Shown: one piece after another, positions 11,701 through 24,800 of the stretch
How the letters are laid out: each line of letters starts with the position of its first letter
Numbering within the stretch: the stretch's first letter is position 1
Source of the DNA: Plectrocnemia conspersa
Lineage: Eukaryota > Arthropoda > Insecta > Trichoptera > Polycentropodidae
DNA: 64,000 bases
Direction of reading: 5' to 3'
NCBI GenBank assembly: GCA_009617715.1
Contig: VTFK01000429.1
Span: forward strand, 224,036 to 288,035
The notes under the pieces: model-generated
Told to the model about the DNA's origin: nothing
What the model saw: the letters and a program-made list of their open reading frames with translations, nothing else
Databases searched by the model: none
Made by a program: the position numbers and the translations under genes

Positions 11701-13820
11701 CAAAGAGAAGTCGGGTGTTTTATCTTCTGTAACGTGCGATCTTGACCTTCGCATGAAGGAAATCTTATGGGTCTGAAGGACCAGCGAAAACATTTATATG
11801 ATTTTTAATCTCTTTATTTCCATTTTTCTACACACATACTATGAGATCAATTAAACACATTTATCAAATTTAGCCAATTCACTCGATCCTCTGAAAAAAA
11901 CAAGGTAATATGATAGATATTAGAAATAATATTAGAAATTTTCTACGTGGAGAATCTCTAGATTTTTCAATAGAACAATCTTCCTATTTAAATTTTAATC
12001 AATTTTGTAAATTTACCAAAGTTCAACATGTTAATCCTAGTCCCAAACCGCATCAGTTAAATTATCCAAGTTTGGTGCACTCAGAGTGCAACGGCGAGTG
12101 CATAACGGCGCTCGGTTAAACCTCAGCATCTGCACAGTTTCCGCGTTATTCTTGTACGTCGCATAATTGCTTTCGAGATCAACTCACTAAATATTGTGAT
12201 ATAAATTTTCCTAAGTAGAACAGCAAAACGTTATTGCGCAAAACACTCTTATTTTCATATTTTTATTTAACGTTGAAACAATCTTACCTAAGGAATCGCA
12301 GCTCATTTAACTCAGTCAAGATCTCTATCGCGATCGTGTGATTTTTTTTCACGTGTCCATTGTATATTTTTTCAAGCAATAATGTTAAAAAATGCGCATT
12401 TAACAAGTTTTTTCTCAGAGTTAAACAAGTAACAAAGAAATAATATATTTTTCGGGCGACTCTAAATCAGATTTAAAGCGTTACGTGTATAAATAGAACA
12501 AATCATACTGTAACCTTCGACGTTAATGTTTTGCAACAAATTTCGCCTCAAAATAAAACTATTGTAGTATGCACTTGTGTTAATAATAATGAATAACTCA
12601 TTGTTTATCCAGTTTTCTGGATTAAACCGACATTGATAACAGTTTATGATTACAATAATTATTGTTATTCTCAAAGATAAATTATAGTGTATCGTTAGTT
12701 TTTTTATATTATATATTAGAATACGCAAGTTTAACAAAGCGCATTCCAAATCTCATATTCGTTGTGTGTGTGTGTATTTTAAATTAAATTTGTTTATGTC
12801 ACGTTATCTTTCATGAACGAAATGCTTCATACTTACATCTCGAATGTCTAAATAATGAATGAACACATTACGTTTCACGCCAGACGTACCAAATGCGTAA
12901 TGACACAATTAAACGCGAATCAAACGCACCATTTGTTTCTGTGAATTCGTGATGTCTCTGTATTTTTTCTCGAACCTTCACACGCTATATAGCACAGACG
13001 TAAAAAGTGGGCATCGTTTTACCAATTATCATCATCCACAGACTTCCTCCGGCGCCCGGCGTTAATTCGTAAAAGATTGCTCCTACGCACGAAATCGAAT
13101 CATATCGCACGCTCTTCGTTGAAAAGCTAAGATACGAATCAAATTTGTGGGCTTAACAAAAAAATTGAAAGACTAACCCATAGTACAAGTTTTTGAAGGT
13201 TTCCTCGGCTGACTTCCAGATCACCCCCTTTAATGAATGCATCTTTGATAGTTACAAAAATAGTTCAAAAATGCATATAAATAAAGGGGACTAAAGAATG
13301 TTTTGTGATAATTAATGCCGTTCGATGTGTGGCTATTGTGCAATTCTAGGTGCCCTACTTATTTATTTTTTTGTAAGTTACATATATTATATTCTTTATG
13401 AGCTGAAATATGTAGCTTATTGTCTAATATTACGACCTAGCTCGATTTTAATCAATCATTACGATATTCATATTATGAAAATATACGAAAACATTAATTG
13501 TAGCGACCACACACAGATGGGTCCATGTTCAAAGGGTCATTGTCTAAACTCCTAAAGTGGTGATTCCGACGTGATATGAACACGTTTTAATTCAAATTAT
13601 TAACAATCCCGAAGTTATAACTTAAAATTCTTATTTTTATTGTGTTTAAGAGATCAGAATTTGAAATAAGTAGCTCGTTATTTGAGATTTTTTAATATTA
13701 CGGCTTAACTCGATTCATCCATGAGATTAATAAAATCTACAAGTACCTTATCTTACCCAAATCGATGATAATTAAAATTATTATAGATTCGGAAATTATA
13801 TTTTAAATTACTTTTATCAT
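8743..13820. other. Long AT-rich stretch, nothing coding
   Basis: About 5 kb of low-GC DNA. A perfect 11-bp hairpin (GAGTATAAAAA, four-base loop, TTTTTATACTC) lies at about 10701-10726. Segments near 11760-11830 and 31760-31850 share a weak match (GGTCTGAAGGACCAGCGAAA against a similar string), probably an old dispersed repeat. A (GT)n run is at about 12765-12775. No other structure was found. Confidence 0.4.
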
Positions 13821-13827
13821 GATGAAA

Positions 13828-14210
13828 AATTTTAAGCACACAAAAATTCACAGGGGATTACAACACAGGTCTTTCGAGTATTAGTTACCGACTATACAAA
13901 AGGTCTATTGTGCTAGTTATGATTATTGTTAAAACCACAAGAGTATTAGTAAATCTAATTTAAACTAATCAGAATTTAATTATATAATAATCACTAATTC
14001 TGATCTCTTAGATACGATACAAATTTAAAAACACAAATGTTTGTATGGGATTTGAACCCATATATTTTGGGAATTAGTTACTGACTATAACACTGGTTAT
14101 AGTTACTGTTGAAACCTCAAAAGTACTAGTAAACCTAATCTAACCTAAATCGAATAAAATTATAATTATAAAATAATCACTAATTCTGATCTCTTAGATA
14201 CGAAAAAAAA
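13828..14210 (-). mobile_element. SINE family B, two adjacent tRNA-like copies
   Basis: On the minus strand the second copy carries a promoter-like B box (GGGTTCAAATCCC, about 14046-14058) and an A-box-like AGTCAGTAACT upstream, followed by a tail with GTGTTTTTAAATTTGTATCG and TAAGAGATCAGAATTAGTG. The first copy (13828-14010) repeats the same order in a more decayed form. A third copy is at 30940-31080. The layout (tRNA-like head, family tail, several copies) is that of tRNA-derived SINEs moved by LINE machinery. Two tandem copies in the same orientation are unusual. Confidence 0.6.
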
Positions 14211-14217
14211 TTAAAAA

Positions 14218-14520
14218 CACGGAATAGCTTAGTGCGTAACGTCTCAGACTAGTGACTCTGAGGTTGCGGGTTCGAGCCCCAACAGCGGCACTCGAATTTT
14301 TATTTATAAAAAATGCGCTATTATAAAAAAAATCGGCCCCAGCGGCAGTGCATAATAATTTATAAATGTCACCGATTCTCAGACTTTCAGTCTGATGATT
14401 GATACTTACTTATAGGTATTCATTATATCTGATTGATTTACTTAATACAGATTTATTCTGTTGTAACGCATTGGGCTTACGCCTGTCATGTTACAATGGT
14501 AGATTAAATGAAACAATAAT
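14218..14520 (+). mobile_element. SINE family A, copy 1 (tRNA-derived)
   Basis: The head is tRNA-like: an A-box-like TAGCTTAGTGCGTAAC at 14225-14240, then a B box GGTTCGAGCC at 14269-14278, spaced as in a tRNA. The tail continues CACTCGAATTTTTATTTATA and ends near TGTAACGCATTGGGCTTACG. The same order recurs at 32511-32835. Two matching copies with an internal Pol III promoter, no cloverleaf-complete 3' half and a long shared tail indicate a SINE rather than a functional tRNA gene. It abuts SINE family B directly. Confidence 0.8.
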
Positions 14521-15479
14521 AAAAGCAAATTTATAAGAATATAATGTATTACAAGTGGATAGATATACTTTTTGATAGTTCACCAATAAGCAGGTACCTC
14601 TGTGGAGTAAAACGACACAGGATGCACAGATTTTTGTATTTTTTGAATGCCAGTAAATGATCCGTTTATAAAAAATATTGTGACGTTCATAAATTATTTT
14701 TATAGTATATGTCGTCATATACAAATATCATTAATAATGTTTTAGTTCAGTCGCACGGAATAATTTGTAACCCGTTATTAACGAATAGACATAAAAACGG
14801 AAAATAGCGTGTTAAATATATATTTTATGGAATTATCTCTGTGAATTTTCAAGGTTATTCAGATGTTAATAATTTACAGTTGAAACAGTCCTCTTTTATT
14901 ATTCATTTAGACTCATTTTGATTTATATGTAAAGTATGAACTTTAATTTTATTTTTAATAGCTTATTACAGATTATGTAAGTTACTAGATGCTGTTTATA
15001 AGCTTTTAAGTTTAAGATTATTTGCTTAGAAATTAAATCATTATATGTTCATTACTTATATTTATAAACTTTTAACAATACAAAAAATAATAGTTTATCG
15101 TTAAGATAGCTAATTAATAAATACAAGACATTGAGCATTTATTGTTTATATTTTCTTTTGAAAGGTATAGATTATCTTAATTAATATTCTTATTAAATTT
15201 AAGATTCGATCGTGAAAAAATAAAATTATAATCAAGTTTATATTATTCTGTTATTCATTTTAACATTACATCTTACATCTTCGCTGGTGTTAAAATGGTA
15301 ATACAACACAATCTCACCAAAAATAGCTTTAATTATTTTTACATGTGTTAATTTTTTTATTTTTTTTTTATTGGAAGTCCTGTTAAAATCTCCATTCACT
15401 AATTCTCTTGCGATGAACTCTGTCCTATTTTATTTTTGGATAGCACATTTGTATCAGTGTATTTATTTTTTGAACTTTG

Positions 15480-16080
15480 TTTGTTGAAGAGTCGTTTAAA
15501 AATAGATCACCTCGATTTTTTTCCACTATCTCACCCCAATCGGTAAATACGGGAAAGCCTATCCAACAGTTCTTCGTGTCTTTCGACGCTTCCCGATAAG
15601 CACGCCAGCGATTAACCTTGACCGATTCGCGCTCTTTGTGCTCCGTTGTTATTTCCGCTCGTTTCCGTGTTCCGGTTAATTATCTTCTGGTCAGTATTTT
15701 TCCTATTTCTCCATCCGGTAGATCGTCAAAAGTCCGCTTTCCCGGAAGAGCCATCGCCGTTGTATCCATTCACGTTTCGCGTTCGGCGGCACGTGAATTC
15801 GCAATAAACCCTCATTAAAATATACTTGCGCCAAATTATTATCTTAGTTTCGTCCATTTTGATAATTGAAACAAAAGTTTGACCTCGGCGGCGGCGAAGA
15901 ATATTATGCCAGGTTTCAAGGGATTCGAATAACTTGAATAATTAATCTTGGCCGAGCCGCATAACAAAAAAGGGCATAATTTATAATTAAACCTGTGTTT
16001 ATATTTTTGCCCGAGGAAAGGCAGCGGTATTAATATTAGTTAAATTAACGACGCCGAAAGTTAAGACTGAGCTTATGAAT
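15480..16080. other. GC-richer non-coding island
   Basis: From about 15530 the sequence is CpG-rich (ATTAACCTTGACCGATTCGC, TTCACGTTTCGCGTTCGGCG). The longest frame is 66 codons and unremarkable. Candidate regulatory or conserved non-coding DNA. Confidence 0.3.
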
Positions 16081-16259
16081 TAATAGAAATCATTAAATAT
16101 GATTTAATCTTTCTTTTTCTGCTCTTTTCTTGCTCTCACTAATGGCGTATATGTTCCTGTTACATAATAGTCATTGAATGACAATATGTGTGTGATTGTC
16201 TTATATATTAAAATTATTTATGTGTTCTTTAACACTATGCAAGAATCTACACATTAATG

Positions 16260-16870
16260 GTATTTGACCGGAAAGGGTTAAAAATACACACACGCGCTTA
16301 ATATCACGTCTCAGCTCTGCTATTGGAAATCAATTTGGGTATTTCACGCCTCACATCTGTTATCTCTTGCAGATTTCCCGTATTTGATTCTATCGTATCC
16401 GTCCTAATAGCGTTCAGTTCCGATCCTCCTTAATTCCCTAAAGGTCTCGCCATTCTTTGCCTGAAAAAACTATTACCGAATAATGAAACTGAAGCTTTTA
16501 AGCCGACGTCATAAAAACGAACGTGACCCGTCCTTGTCGTGTCGCATTAGCGCACCTTCCGAATTTCCACGAAATACCTGAAATGTTTACTATTCTTCGG
16601 CGATCGGTTGTACATCCCGAAACCATCAAAAGTCGAATATCATAAAACAAACATCAAATTGGATTCGAAAACATTTCTCGTTCAACAGGTCCACGCACTG
16701 AAAACACAAATAAAAGCCAAGGTAATCCCTTTCGATAACATGAGTTTTCGTTTTGTTTCGTAACATACAAGTTATTCTCTTCACCTGTGTGTGTGTTTTT
16801 GGTAGACCACACAGAATCACGCTCTGTTCAACATCCACGTATTTATTTACCCGACGAGTGTTTACCTCAC
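16260..16870. other. GC-richer non-coding island
   Basis: Elevated GC with CpG words, no repeat partner in the window, only short frames. Candidate conserved non-coding element; no motif identifies its role. Confidence 0.25.
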
Positions 16871-17339
16871 AACAGAGATGATTTATGCTTATTTTTTTTA
16901 TTCTATATCTAGACGCGTGTAGTGTAATATTTTTATATTAATCATAATCAATACGTATCCGATTCAAATGGAGGGGAAGATAATGGCGATCATAAATTGG
17001 AATCGATTCATGATTCCATCAATCTTGATGATTGTCCAAATATCAATCCAATTAGATCCATTTTTGATCTAGAACCAATGTACAGCAATTTTTATCCATT
17101 AAGAAAAATTCTTGCTTATAAGTGCATTTAATGATTGAGATTAATATGATATTACAATAACACTATTTTGAAGAAAAACTAGTTCAATATAAATCAGTAA
17201 GATAAATTGCGTTGTTGCAATACGCAAAAAAATATGCAATACCACAAAAATATTGTATGAAATTTTCTCTATTTATACCAATTATTTGGTCAGCTTCTTA
17301 TTTGCGCTGATGTTCAAACCTATTATAGTTCTCTCATAA

Positions 17340-18015
17340 TCAACATAATAGCTTTTTTAGATTTTTGGATTTATCTAATACCAATGATAAAAATCCAAAA
17401 ATTTAGATGACTTGAACTGCTACAAAAGCTCAATTGCAGTTTCCGATAACATGCCTCGGCAAAATTATTGGTCTTATCGCTTCCGTTTAATGTTCTATGA
17501 TAAACAGACTAAACGTTGGATGGAAAAATCGGTGGAGCCTTACTTCTATTATTTTTAGGCGACCTATATAGGCGTTCGTAAACCATTTAAAAATTGCTTC
17601 TAATTCATTGGATAAATGATTCTCTACTTCAGAAAAAGCATGTATTATATTTTGTTCTGAAACGAAAGCAAGTGAAGTAATCATTTTTGGATTTAAAGCG
17701 AATCATAATAGTACCTGGGCAAAAGATTACATGAATCTAAATGCTTTCGAAGATTTTGTACCAGATTAAAAAAGTAACCATTTATGTTAGATTGTGGAAA
17801 TACCGTACGCAAAGCTTGATCTATTGCAATTTCATAATCAACGTTTCATTTATCATTTAAAATAAATTTATGAACGTTTCAAGAGTCAAACAAAATAAAG
17901 CAGGGAAAACAAAACCTCCATCATTTCTAGCCAAAATGACAAAAATTAAGAAAATAAAGGGGGTGAAAGTAAAAATGTGCCATTCAAATAATTCTTTCAT
18001 GCTTTGGCTCCACAT
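17340..18015 (-). pseudogene. Decayed Mutator-like (MULE) transposase
   Basis: Translating the minus strand from 18015 down gives successive pieces of the insect MULE/FLYWCH-associated transposase: an NGTF-SPPLF piece in the position of the catalytic DGTF-SPLLFYQL segment; NDGGFVFPALFCL; DYEIAIDQALRTVFPQ (about 17839-17790), matching the DFE-A-FREVFP region with the second acidic residue; NINGYFFNLVQNLRKHL; then ITSLAFVSE-NELEAIFKWF-YIGR (17684-17560); and finally TLNGSDKTNNFAEA (about 17490) with HLNFWIFI, matching the TLNG-RTNN-VEGWH and HP-IWKFI signatures. Several stops and frameshifts separate the pieces and the first D reads as N, so it is dead. Terminal repeats were not located. It is an isolated transposon relic in non-coding DNA. 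Confidence 0.75.
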
Positions 18016-18077
18016 TGCATGACTTTGACTACTCATTGTTCGACTTGTTCTGATTCAGAATCAACTAAAAGAAAACC

Positions 18078-18317
18078 TTAAAATTGTGATGGACTGAATT
18101 CATAATTTAAATATTCTACAGGAATAATTAATGTTTCCCTAGAATCAGGTATCAAAAGTACACTGTGCGCTAGATCTGGGTTATCGGAACTACCCTTATA
18201 TAGTTTAAAATCGATAACTGTAAAATATGCAATTTTTGGAAATTCCGATAGCTTGTTCTCACAGTAATTTCCAAGGCTCAAAACATAAAAAGAATATCGC
18301 ATAAAGGGCAAAATCAA
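18078..18317 (-). pseudogene. Possible upstream part of the MULE relic
   Basis: An open frame of 79 codons on the same strand, just upstream of the transposase pieces. It shows no FLYWCH or other recognisable motif. Position alone suggests it could belong to the same element; a chance frame is as likely. Confidence 0.2.
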
Positions 18318-18959
18318 CGATAAACATTTATCAGTAGTGATGTTAAAATTATCGGCTTAAGCCAAAATGTTTTATGATATCGGGTAACTCTCACAAGATC
18401 TTGAATAAAAAATCAAACAAATATTTTATGATTTAGTAAAAATATATATTCTATGTTTTGTTCAGACCGTATAATGCTTTTCTAAAAAATATTAGTAATT
18501 TTTATTTTCCCATGTACGTATGTATATATTTTAATATGTAGTAAATCATGCTAATTAATTATTTAATAATAGGGTCATGTTACTAAATATAACGATAAAA
18601 ATAAGATTTTTATTGCAAATTTATTTGTATTGCATTATTATTGTATCGCCCAAAAGACCATCGCCATTTGTCCGTCGTCCAATTGACCGTGTCCGAGTTC
18701 GGATGTTAGAATGATCATTGATGAGTCATCCCTTATCTCACTGCCTGTCGCTGTAGCCATTAAATTCCGTTTTTCCCGTCTTTGTGACATGCATGTCAGC
18801 CGTTATTAAGTAAAGCAAATTATCTAAGTTAGAACACCGCATAACAATAATATATGTTGATCTATAAATTTGAAATCACACCGACATGAATAAAAGTAAT
18901 GAATGTTTACTGCTGCACTAAATAAAGCAATATTAAAACAAATCACACCCATTATACGT

Positions 18960-19510
18960 TAACTACATTTAGCCCGGTCTTTATTAATCACACTGAACGA
19001 ACACCCACCTCAAAGTGAAGTTATTGAATGAAAGCGCGTGTCATAGGCCAAAAACCGATTCTACCACCGTAGGTGATAAAACCCAAAGGCGTTAGCGTGG
19101 CGTAACCGGCGATACAAAGACAACGCCATGGATACACTATGAATCACCGAAACGATTAATGAGACTGGTCTAAATCCGAATCGTGACCGAAAGGCGAAAT
19201 CGTGATCGATTTTTTGTTGTACCAAGTCCAAGTACTTCCACTCGGGCGGTGCTTTGGGTCGTAGGCGCTACGTATGCATTATATACTATACCGAACGTAT
19301 AATGGGAGAATGAGTTATCGGGGGATTACTCGGAACATCATCCGTAGCATACTGAACGACTCGGAAGAGAAGTTCAAGGGTATTAGACCGAGATGACTGC
19401 GATTCGATTAATCACGAGAATTTCGTGCGAAAATGATAAGGAGCGTTTTATGCCACGAGATCGTTCACGATAACAAGCGATTCGAGAAACACTCTGTATG
19501 GAAATATTGG
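18960..19510. other. GC-richer non-coding island
   Basis: CpG-rich stretch (GAAAGCGCGTGTCATAGGCC, GGCGTTAGCGTGGCGTAACC) with no sustained open frame. Candidate regulatory DNA; nothing further can be said. Confidence 0.25.
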
Positions 19511-21350
19511 ATTGATATATGGAAGACTTAATGACCTTTGATTAAAGTGACTTGTACTCCTTAAATATATTTTACTGCTCGATATAAGTCCTCTATCAAT
19601 TTAATCGAATAGTAATATTTTCGCTTGACCAAAAATGTAGAAAATTTACCAAAAATCTTACTGACATTTTTGTCGAGATCGTATCAACAATCAGTCAATG
19701 TTGCAGCTGCGAGCTTGAGTGTAATACAGAGTCGCGATTGCGTCCCTTGTTCTTACCCGTCACGGAAAAGACATCGGCGATTAAAAAGGCTTTTCCTGCC
19801 AAAGCCATCCGGCTTCTCAATGAGCATGCGAAACACAAAATATGTTTTTGGCAATAGCTATGAAGTACACGAAAAAATTGTTTTAGATGGTTCACACCTA
19901 TTTTAGGTGTGCAGATATTTTTTGAGTGTTAAATTGTATAAGTGCCATTTGTATTGTATAATCACTATATTAACGCATTGAGTAAATATGGCAAGTCATG
20001 TTGATCAAATTTCTGAAAAAATATTATCTAAACGAAGTTTAATCTAGTCTACAATTTATTATCTGATGCCAACCTATCAAATATTTTGTAACTTATGTTT
20101 TGATCAATTTTATAGATAAAAATCCTTAAATAAATGATCGACAATATGTAGCAGTTGCTTATTTTTTCCATTGATTTAAATATATATTATACATTTAATA
20201 GTTAAAAATTCAGTAAAATATATATTTTAGCCTTCTTTATAAGTATTATATATAATTTCACCATTTTTTTCATTTTACTATGTTAAGACAACAGGTTTTA
20301 GTTAGGCACATCCAAATTATTAACAATCTGTTTTCAGAAATGTGAAACACTGATATATAGTTGTGCATTGTATTTTTAAAAAATTCAGACAAGTAAACCT
20401 TTTCAGACAAGATTTTTAAAAATAAATTTACTCTCTCATTTTCTGAAAATAAAATTATAGCAAAACGCTTAATTCTCGTTTTATAAAGATTTCATCCTTT
20501 TATAAGATACATTAAAAAATAGAACGAAAATAAGGGTGTCAATAATAATAGAAACAATAGTACCTGGTTATCAAATATTTTATTAGAAAAAAAATATGAA
20601 TAATATTATTATTGATATTGATTTAGATTTACTAGTTTTTTTAAAATACATTTATAAGTAGTAGATTTAATTAATATTTTAAATTTCCACAATGTTTGCT
20701 CTTTAATTTATAAATATACAGTTAAACTATGTTTATATATGTATAGTTATTAGTACAAATAAGTTATTCAGTTCAAGTTAAAAAAATTGTTATATTTAAA
20801 CCTTTGTCTATTTTAATAAAGTAATATATTTTTATACGTTGTCTATGACGTGGTCCACTTTAAAGTCCCAATGTATAAATAGCTAAAAGTACATTATCAA
20901 ATAATTCATCACTCTTCAAGATTTTGATAAGTGGTTTTATATAAATTGAATTGCTCTGCTTTACTTTCTCAGACATTATATTTTAAGTAATGATTTATTA
21001 TTAAAAATATACAAATAAAAACTATAAACAACATAAAAGATTTATCGAAATTAAATTCGTACAATATTTAAAACTGTAAAACACATTTTCAGTCAGAACT
21101 ATATTTTATGTTCATACAACTTTTTAATTCACGTCAGGTTGTAAAATATGATATATAGAAATTTGAAACACTACATTGCGAATTAAATTGTAATAGATAT
21201 ATATTTTTAATTCCGTGGTCATTTTGGTTATCAAAAAGAGAGATTCAATTTTATGCGCCTTTATAATCCGTATTTTTTACACCAAAGCCACATAAACGTT
21301 AATTTTTAACCATAGCGCGTAACGCGAACGTTAATTAAGTTAATCTCTTT
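19511..21350. other. AT-rich stretch, nothing coding
   Basis: A short GC-rich piece at 19690-19850 carries overlapping frames of 93 and 66 codons on opposite strands, neither recognisable. The rest is AT-rich with no repeat partner noticed. Confidence 0.35.
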
Positions 21351-21359
21351 TATCAATAA

Positions 21360-23560
21360 ATTAAATCTTTCCGTGAATCGGAGCAGCTTTATTCTCCATC
21401 ATCGACGCAGATGTCTGCTATCTGGCTTCTTTCATAATAATATTTAAAGAACATTTTTTGTGATTCATCGAATTCGAATCGCAGAAATACGCTTCGAACG
21501 CCTTTCGTGGAAATCGTGCATGTTATTAAATTTTTAGGTTATACTCTACAGCACACGTATCTGCTGGCAATCGAGTTAGCAATCGGCTACGAATTATCTT
21601 AATCGCATTATCCGAGAGCGGACATTAACTGGGTCAAAGGCAACGCTTTGTCTACGTAATGGCCCGAGACTTATACGTACTCTCTATCTGCAGATCTCAG
21701 AAATTTTGTTTTTCTGCCACATAATAGGTTGAAAAACTAGTTCATGACGCATCGTTCATTAACTTCCTTTTGCCGCAGAGGTTTGACTGACTGACGGCAT
21801 TTCCCATGAGGCACTTAAAATCAATAGTCATGGAATGAGTGACTTCTCTTTCTGAAAACGTCCGTTTGACGGGCAAATTGTGCACAATTATGCAGTAATT
21901 GGATGTCGTTTAAAATCTGGGGTGAACGAAGAAAAAATATTATATAGTAGCATTCTTCTGATGTAACTAACTGTTCTTGTTGGCGATTTAGTCTGGAATG
22001 TGACGCTTAATTGCCGAGAAAGATGTTTATTATGAACGTTCGTTTTTAATGATGATATTTATGTTATTGAGGTACGGCTATCTGGATTTCATGCTTTTTT
22101 AATAGAAAATCTTGTTCTTGTTTGATTTGTTGTTTAACGGTGGAATAAATGGAAAATTGCGTACGTTTCTTGTTAAATAAATTGAGTTATTATTTCTCGA
22201 GTACATGAAAGTATGAGACCAAATCATCATTGAGACTGACAAAAAATTATCTAGTAATTTATTTTTATTCTTCATATTTTATCTAATAGTGCGTTTATAA
22301 ATACATTTATTATATTTTTTCGGCGGTTAGGTTAGTATGTCGCGTTAAGAGTAGACTTTCGATCCATTCAAGTATTTTTTAAATCCATTAGAATCTTGTG
22401 TTAAGTTGTGGAGATACAGATTGATAATATAGGAGAGAATTTCATCATTACCATTTTGGCTATAAATATCATAAAAATTGTATTTATTTTATATTAGCGT
22501 TCTTAAACATTTACTTATTTGCAATATTGCTTAATTTTTTATAAAAAATAATACGCCTATAATTTATTGATGAAGAAATTAAATTTATAGTAAAGTTTAT
22601 GCCGTAAAAAGATTAATCTCTGAATAATTGTTGCAATCTCGAGTCAATTAGCGATCAAGTTTGAACATAGTAAATATCTTGCATTACAAAACTGCGACTT
22701 ATAATAATATATATATTATATATTTTTTTTATTTAATCGGCTTACATAAAATTGCATAGTAATGACGTTAGAATAGATCATTAAAAAATCGTTTGGTCAT
22801 TCACTCTCGCCGAAATCCAACTAGTTCTCCTTGATTGCGGATTTTCTACTCGGTTCATAAATTCTCAGTACGAATAATATCACACATGTGCACATTTGAA
22901 ACACAATAAAACGATCGTAAAAGTGTAACAATTTCAAAACATCCACCGCACACTATTCCTCGCCTCATTATAAAGCCATTTTTTACCATTCCTAATTGGA
23001 AATTAACAACCGTTTTTTTCGTGCCCTGCGCGAGAGACACCGACGCGCGGCTTTTCAAAAATCGCAACTTGCACTTGCGCAACGCCAGAGAAAATCGTCG
23101 CAGATGAGGTCATTTTTTCCAATATTCCCCCCTGTTGACCTCGTCATAATTTCTCTAAAGGTTTTCTTTTGAAATCGTACAAAATGAGTAGTTATGCAAA
23201 CCTCGGCGACAGTTTCAACCGCCGCTACATTCAATAAAAATCGGATAGCTTTTATATCCGCCATTGCGGCGAAATCTCACGTATTAACCGTTTAACTAAT
23301 TATCCCCGAATCAGATTATCGCCGTGGGATTGTTGTTCTATTCGTGATAACGGTCCCGGTTAGTGGATTTTGCTGCAGTTGTAACATTTAAATGGCTTGC
23401 TAGTTGTAAATAATGGAATTAAAAATGTGTATATACATAAAATCTTTTTTTCACGTTCCACTCGGCGTTCACATAAACGCTCTAATTGGATTCTTTAGTA
23501 CGGCCATTGATCAATCACGCTTGATTGGATCGACAATGGTTTGAAAAAGATAAAGTGCTT
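21360..23560. other. Two GC-richer islands (21360-21900, 22780-23560)
   Basis: Both islands stand out from AT-rich flanks. The second contains overlapping minus-strand frames of 75 and 69 codons without recognisable domains. A TTAGGTTAGG-like word lies at 22326. Candidate enhancer-like or conserved non-coding DNA. Confidence 0.25.
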
Positions 23561-24800
23561 CGAACGGCTGACAATATAGTTCCATATAATACACACGTGA
23601 ATGTTAACCTTTAACGTATGTGTTTTTTATACTATTCCAATTTAAATATGTTTAGTTTGATAAAAAAATCGATTGATCATGGTGAAGCATTAAAAAATAG
23701 TACTTTTATCGTGTACGTGTTTGTATCTAAAAAATAGCATTGCTATGTAACTCTTTGCATAACATTCTGTCAATATTGACACAATATTAGTTATTAGTTT
23801 ATTATAATAAATGTAATTATTGCATACATATTTAAAAAAAAAAAAAACGATACTACGCATTTATTAAAATTGCTTAAGTCATCAACGACAATAGGTACAA
23901 TATTGTCTATCTTAATATGTATAAATATTTTTAATTTATTATGATTACTTTGATTTAAAGTTATGTTCTTAGCTAAATAACGACTTGGGTTTATTAGTTT
24001 AATAATTTTGTTTTATGACAATAATTTAAAATGGTTATAAATTAATAACATGTATTGTATATAATGCTGTCTTAAAAATTAATTGTCATTTTATAAAGGA
24101 GCTTTATTAAATATATGTAGGTTAAAAAGTTACTGTATGTTTATATGTATTAACAAAATATATAATAATCATACTAGTAACGATTTAATTATTTGCATTA
24201 AATTGCTATAATTGAATTTATATATATATATTTTTGTTGAAATGTTTGTATAATTTTAAATAAATTATTTTGTCAATGCAAAACTGAATCAATGATATGT
24301 TTTTTTTTGATAAACATGCATTAAATTAAATATACAATTCAATTTACATTATCTTTGTGGCAAAACATATTTAACTTATTGTAGATTTCTTAATAATGAA
24401 AATCTAGTGTTGCAATATTTTCATAGTTTAATTAATTTAAATTCAAACGTTAATACTATAGAAAAATATTATAGCGCTTAAAGATAGTTTCAATGTAAAA
24501 CATATTGCAACGGGAACGAGACTGTAAAATAATTTCTATATCTATTAAGTGCTTCTCAAATAAAATCACAGACAAACCTATATATATGTATATATGTACA
24601 TATACATATATGAAAGCAAAAACTAGGACTTAAAAAATATATTCCAAATTTAAAATATGAATTGCTCTGTGTGTTTCGAGTTTCAAAGATTTAATTGCTC
24701 TTTCTTATTACACAAGTCTTATCCGTAAATGTTTTTCTTCTTATTGTCTATTCTCTATTACAAGAAGTAGACTCCCTGCTATTTTAACTGAAAAGATTAC
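23561..24800. other. AT-rich stretch with TA-rich palindrome
   Basis: Very AT-rich. At about 24582-24612 an alternating run (TATATGTATATATGTACATA and its near-mirror) forms a palindrome. Nothing coding. Confidence 0.4.

Noticed and set aside
14218..14300. Functional tRNA gene
   Set aside because: A and B boxes are present, but the acceptor stem does not pair and the same head plus long tail recurs at 32511, which is a SINE.
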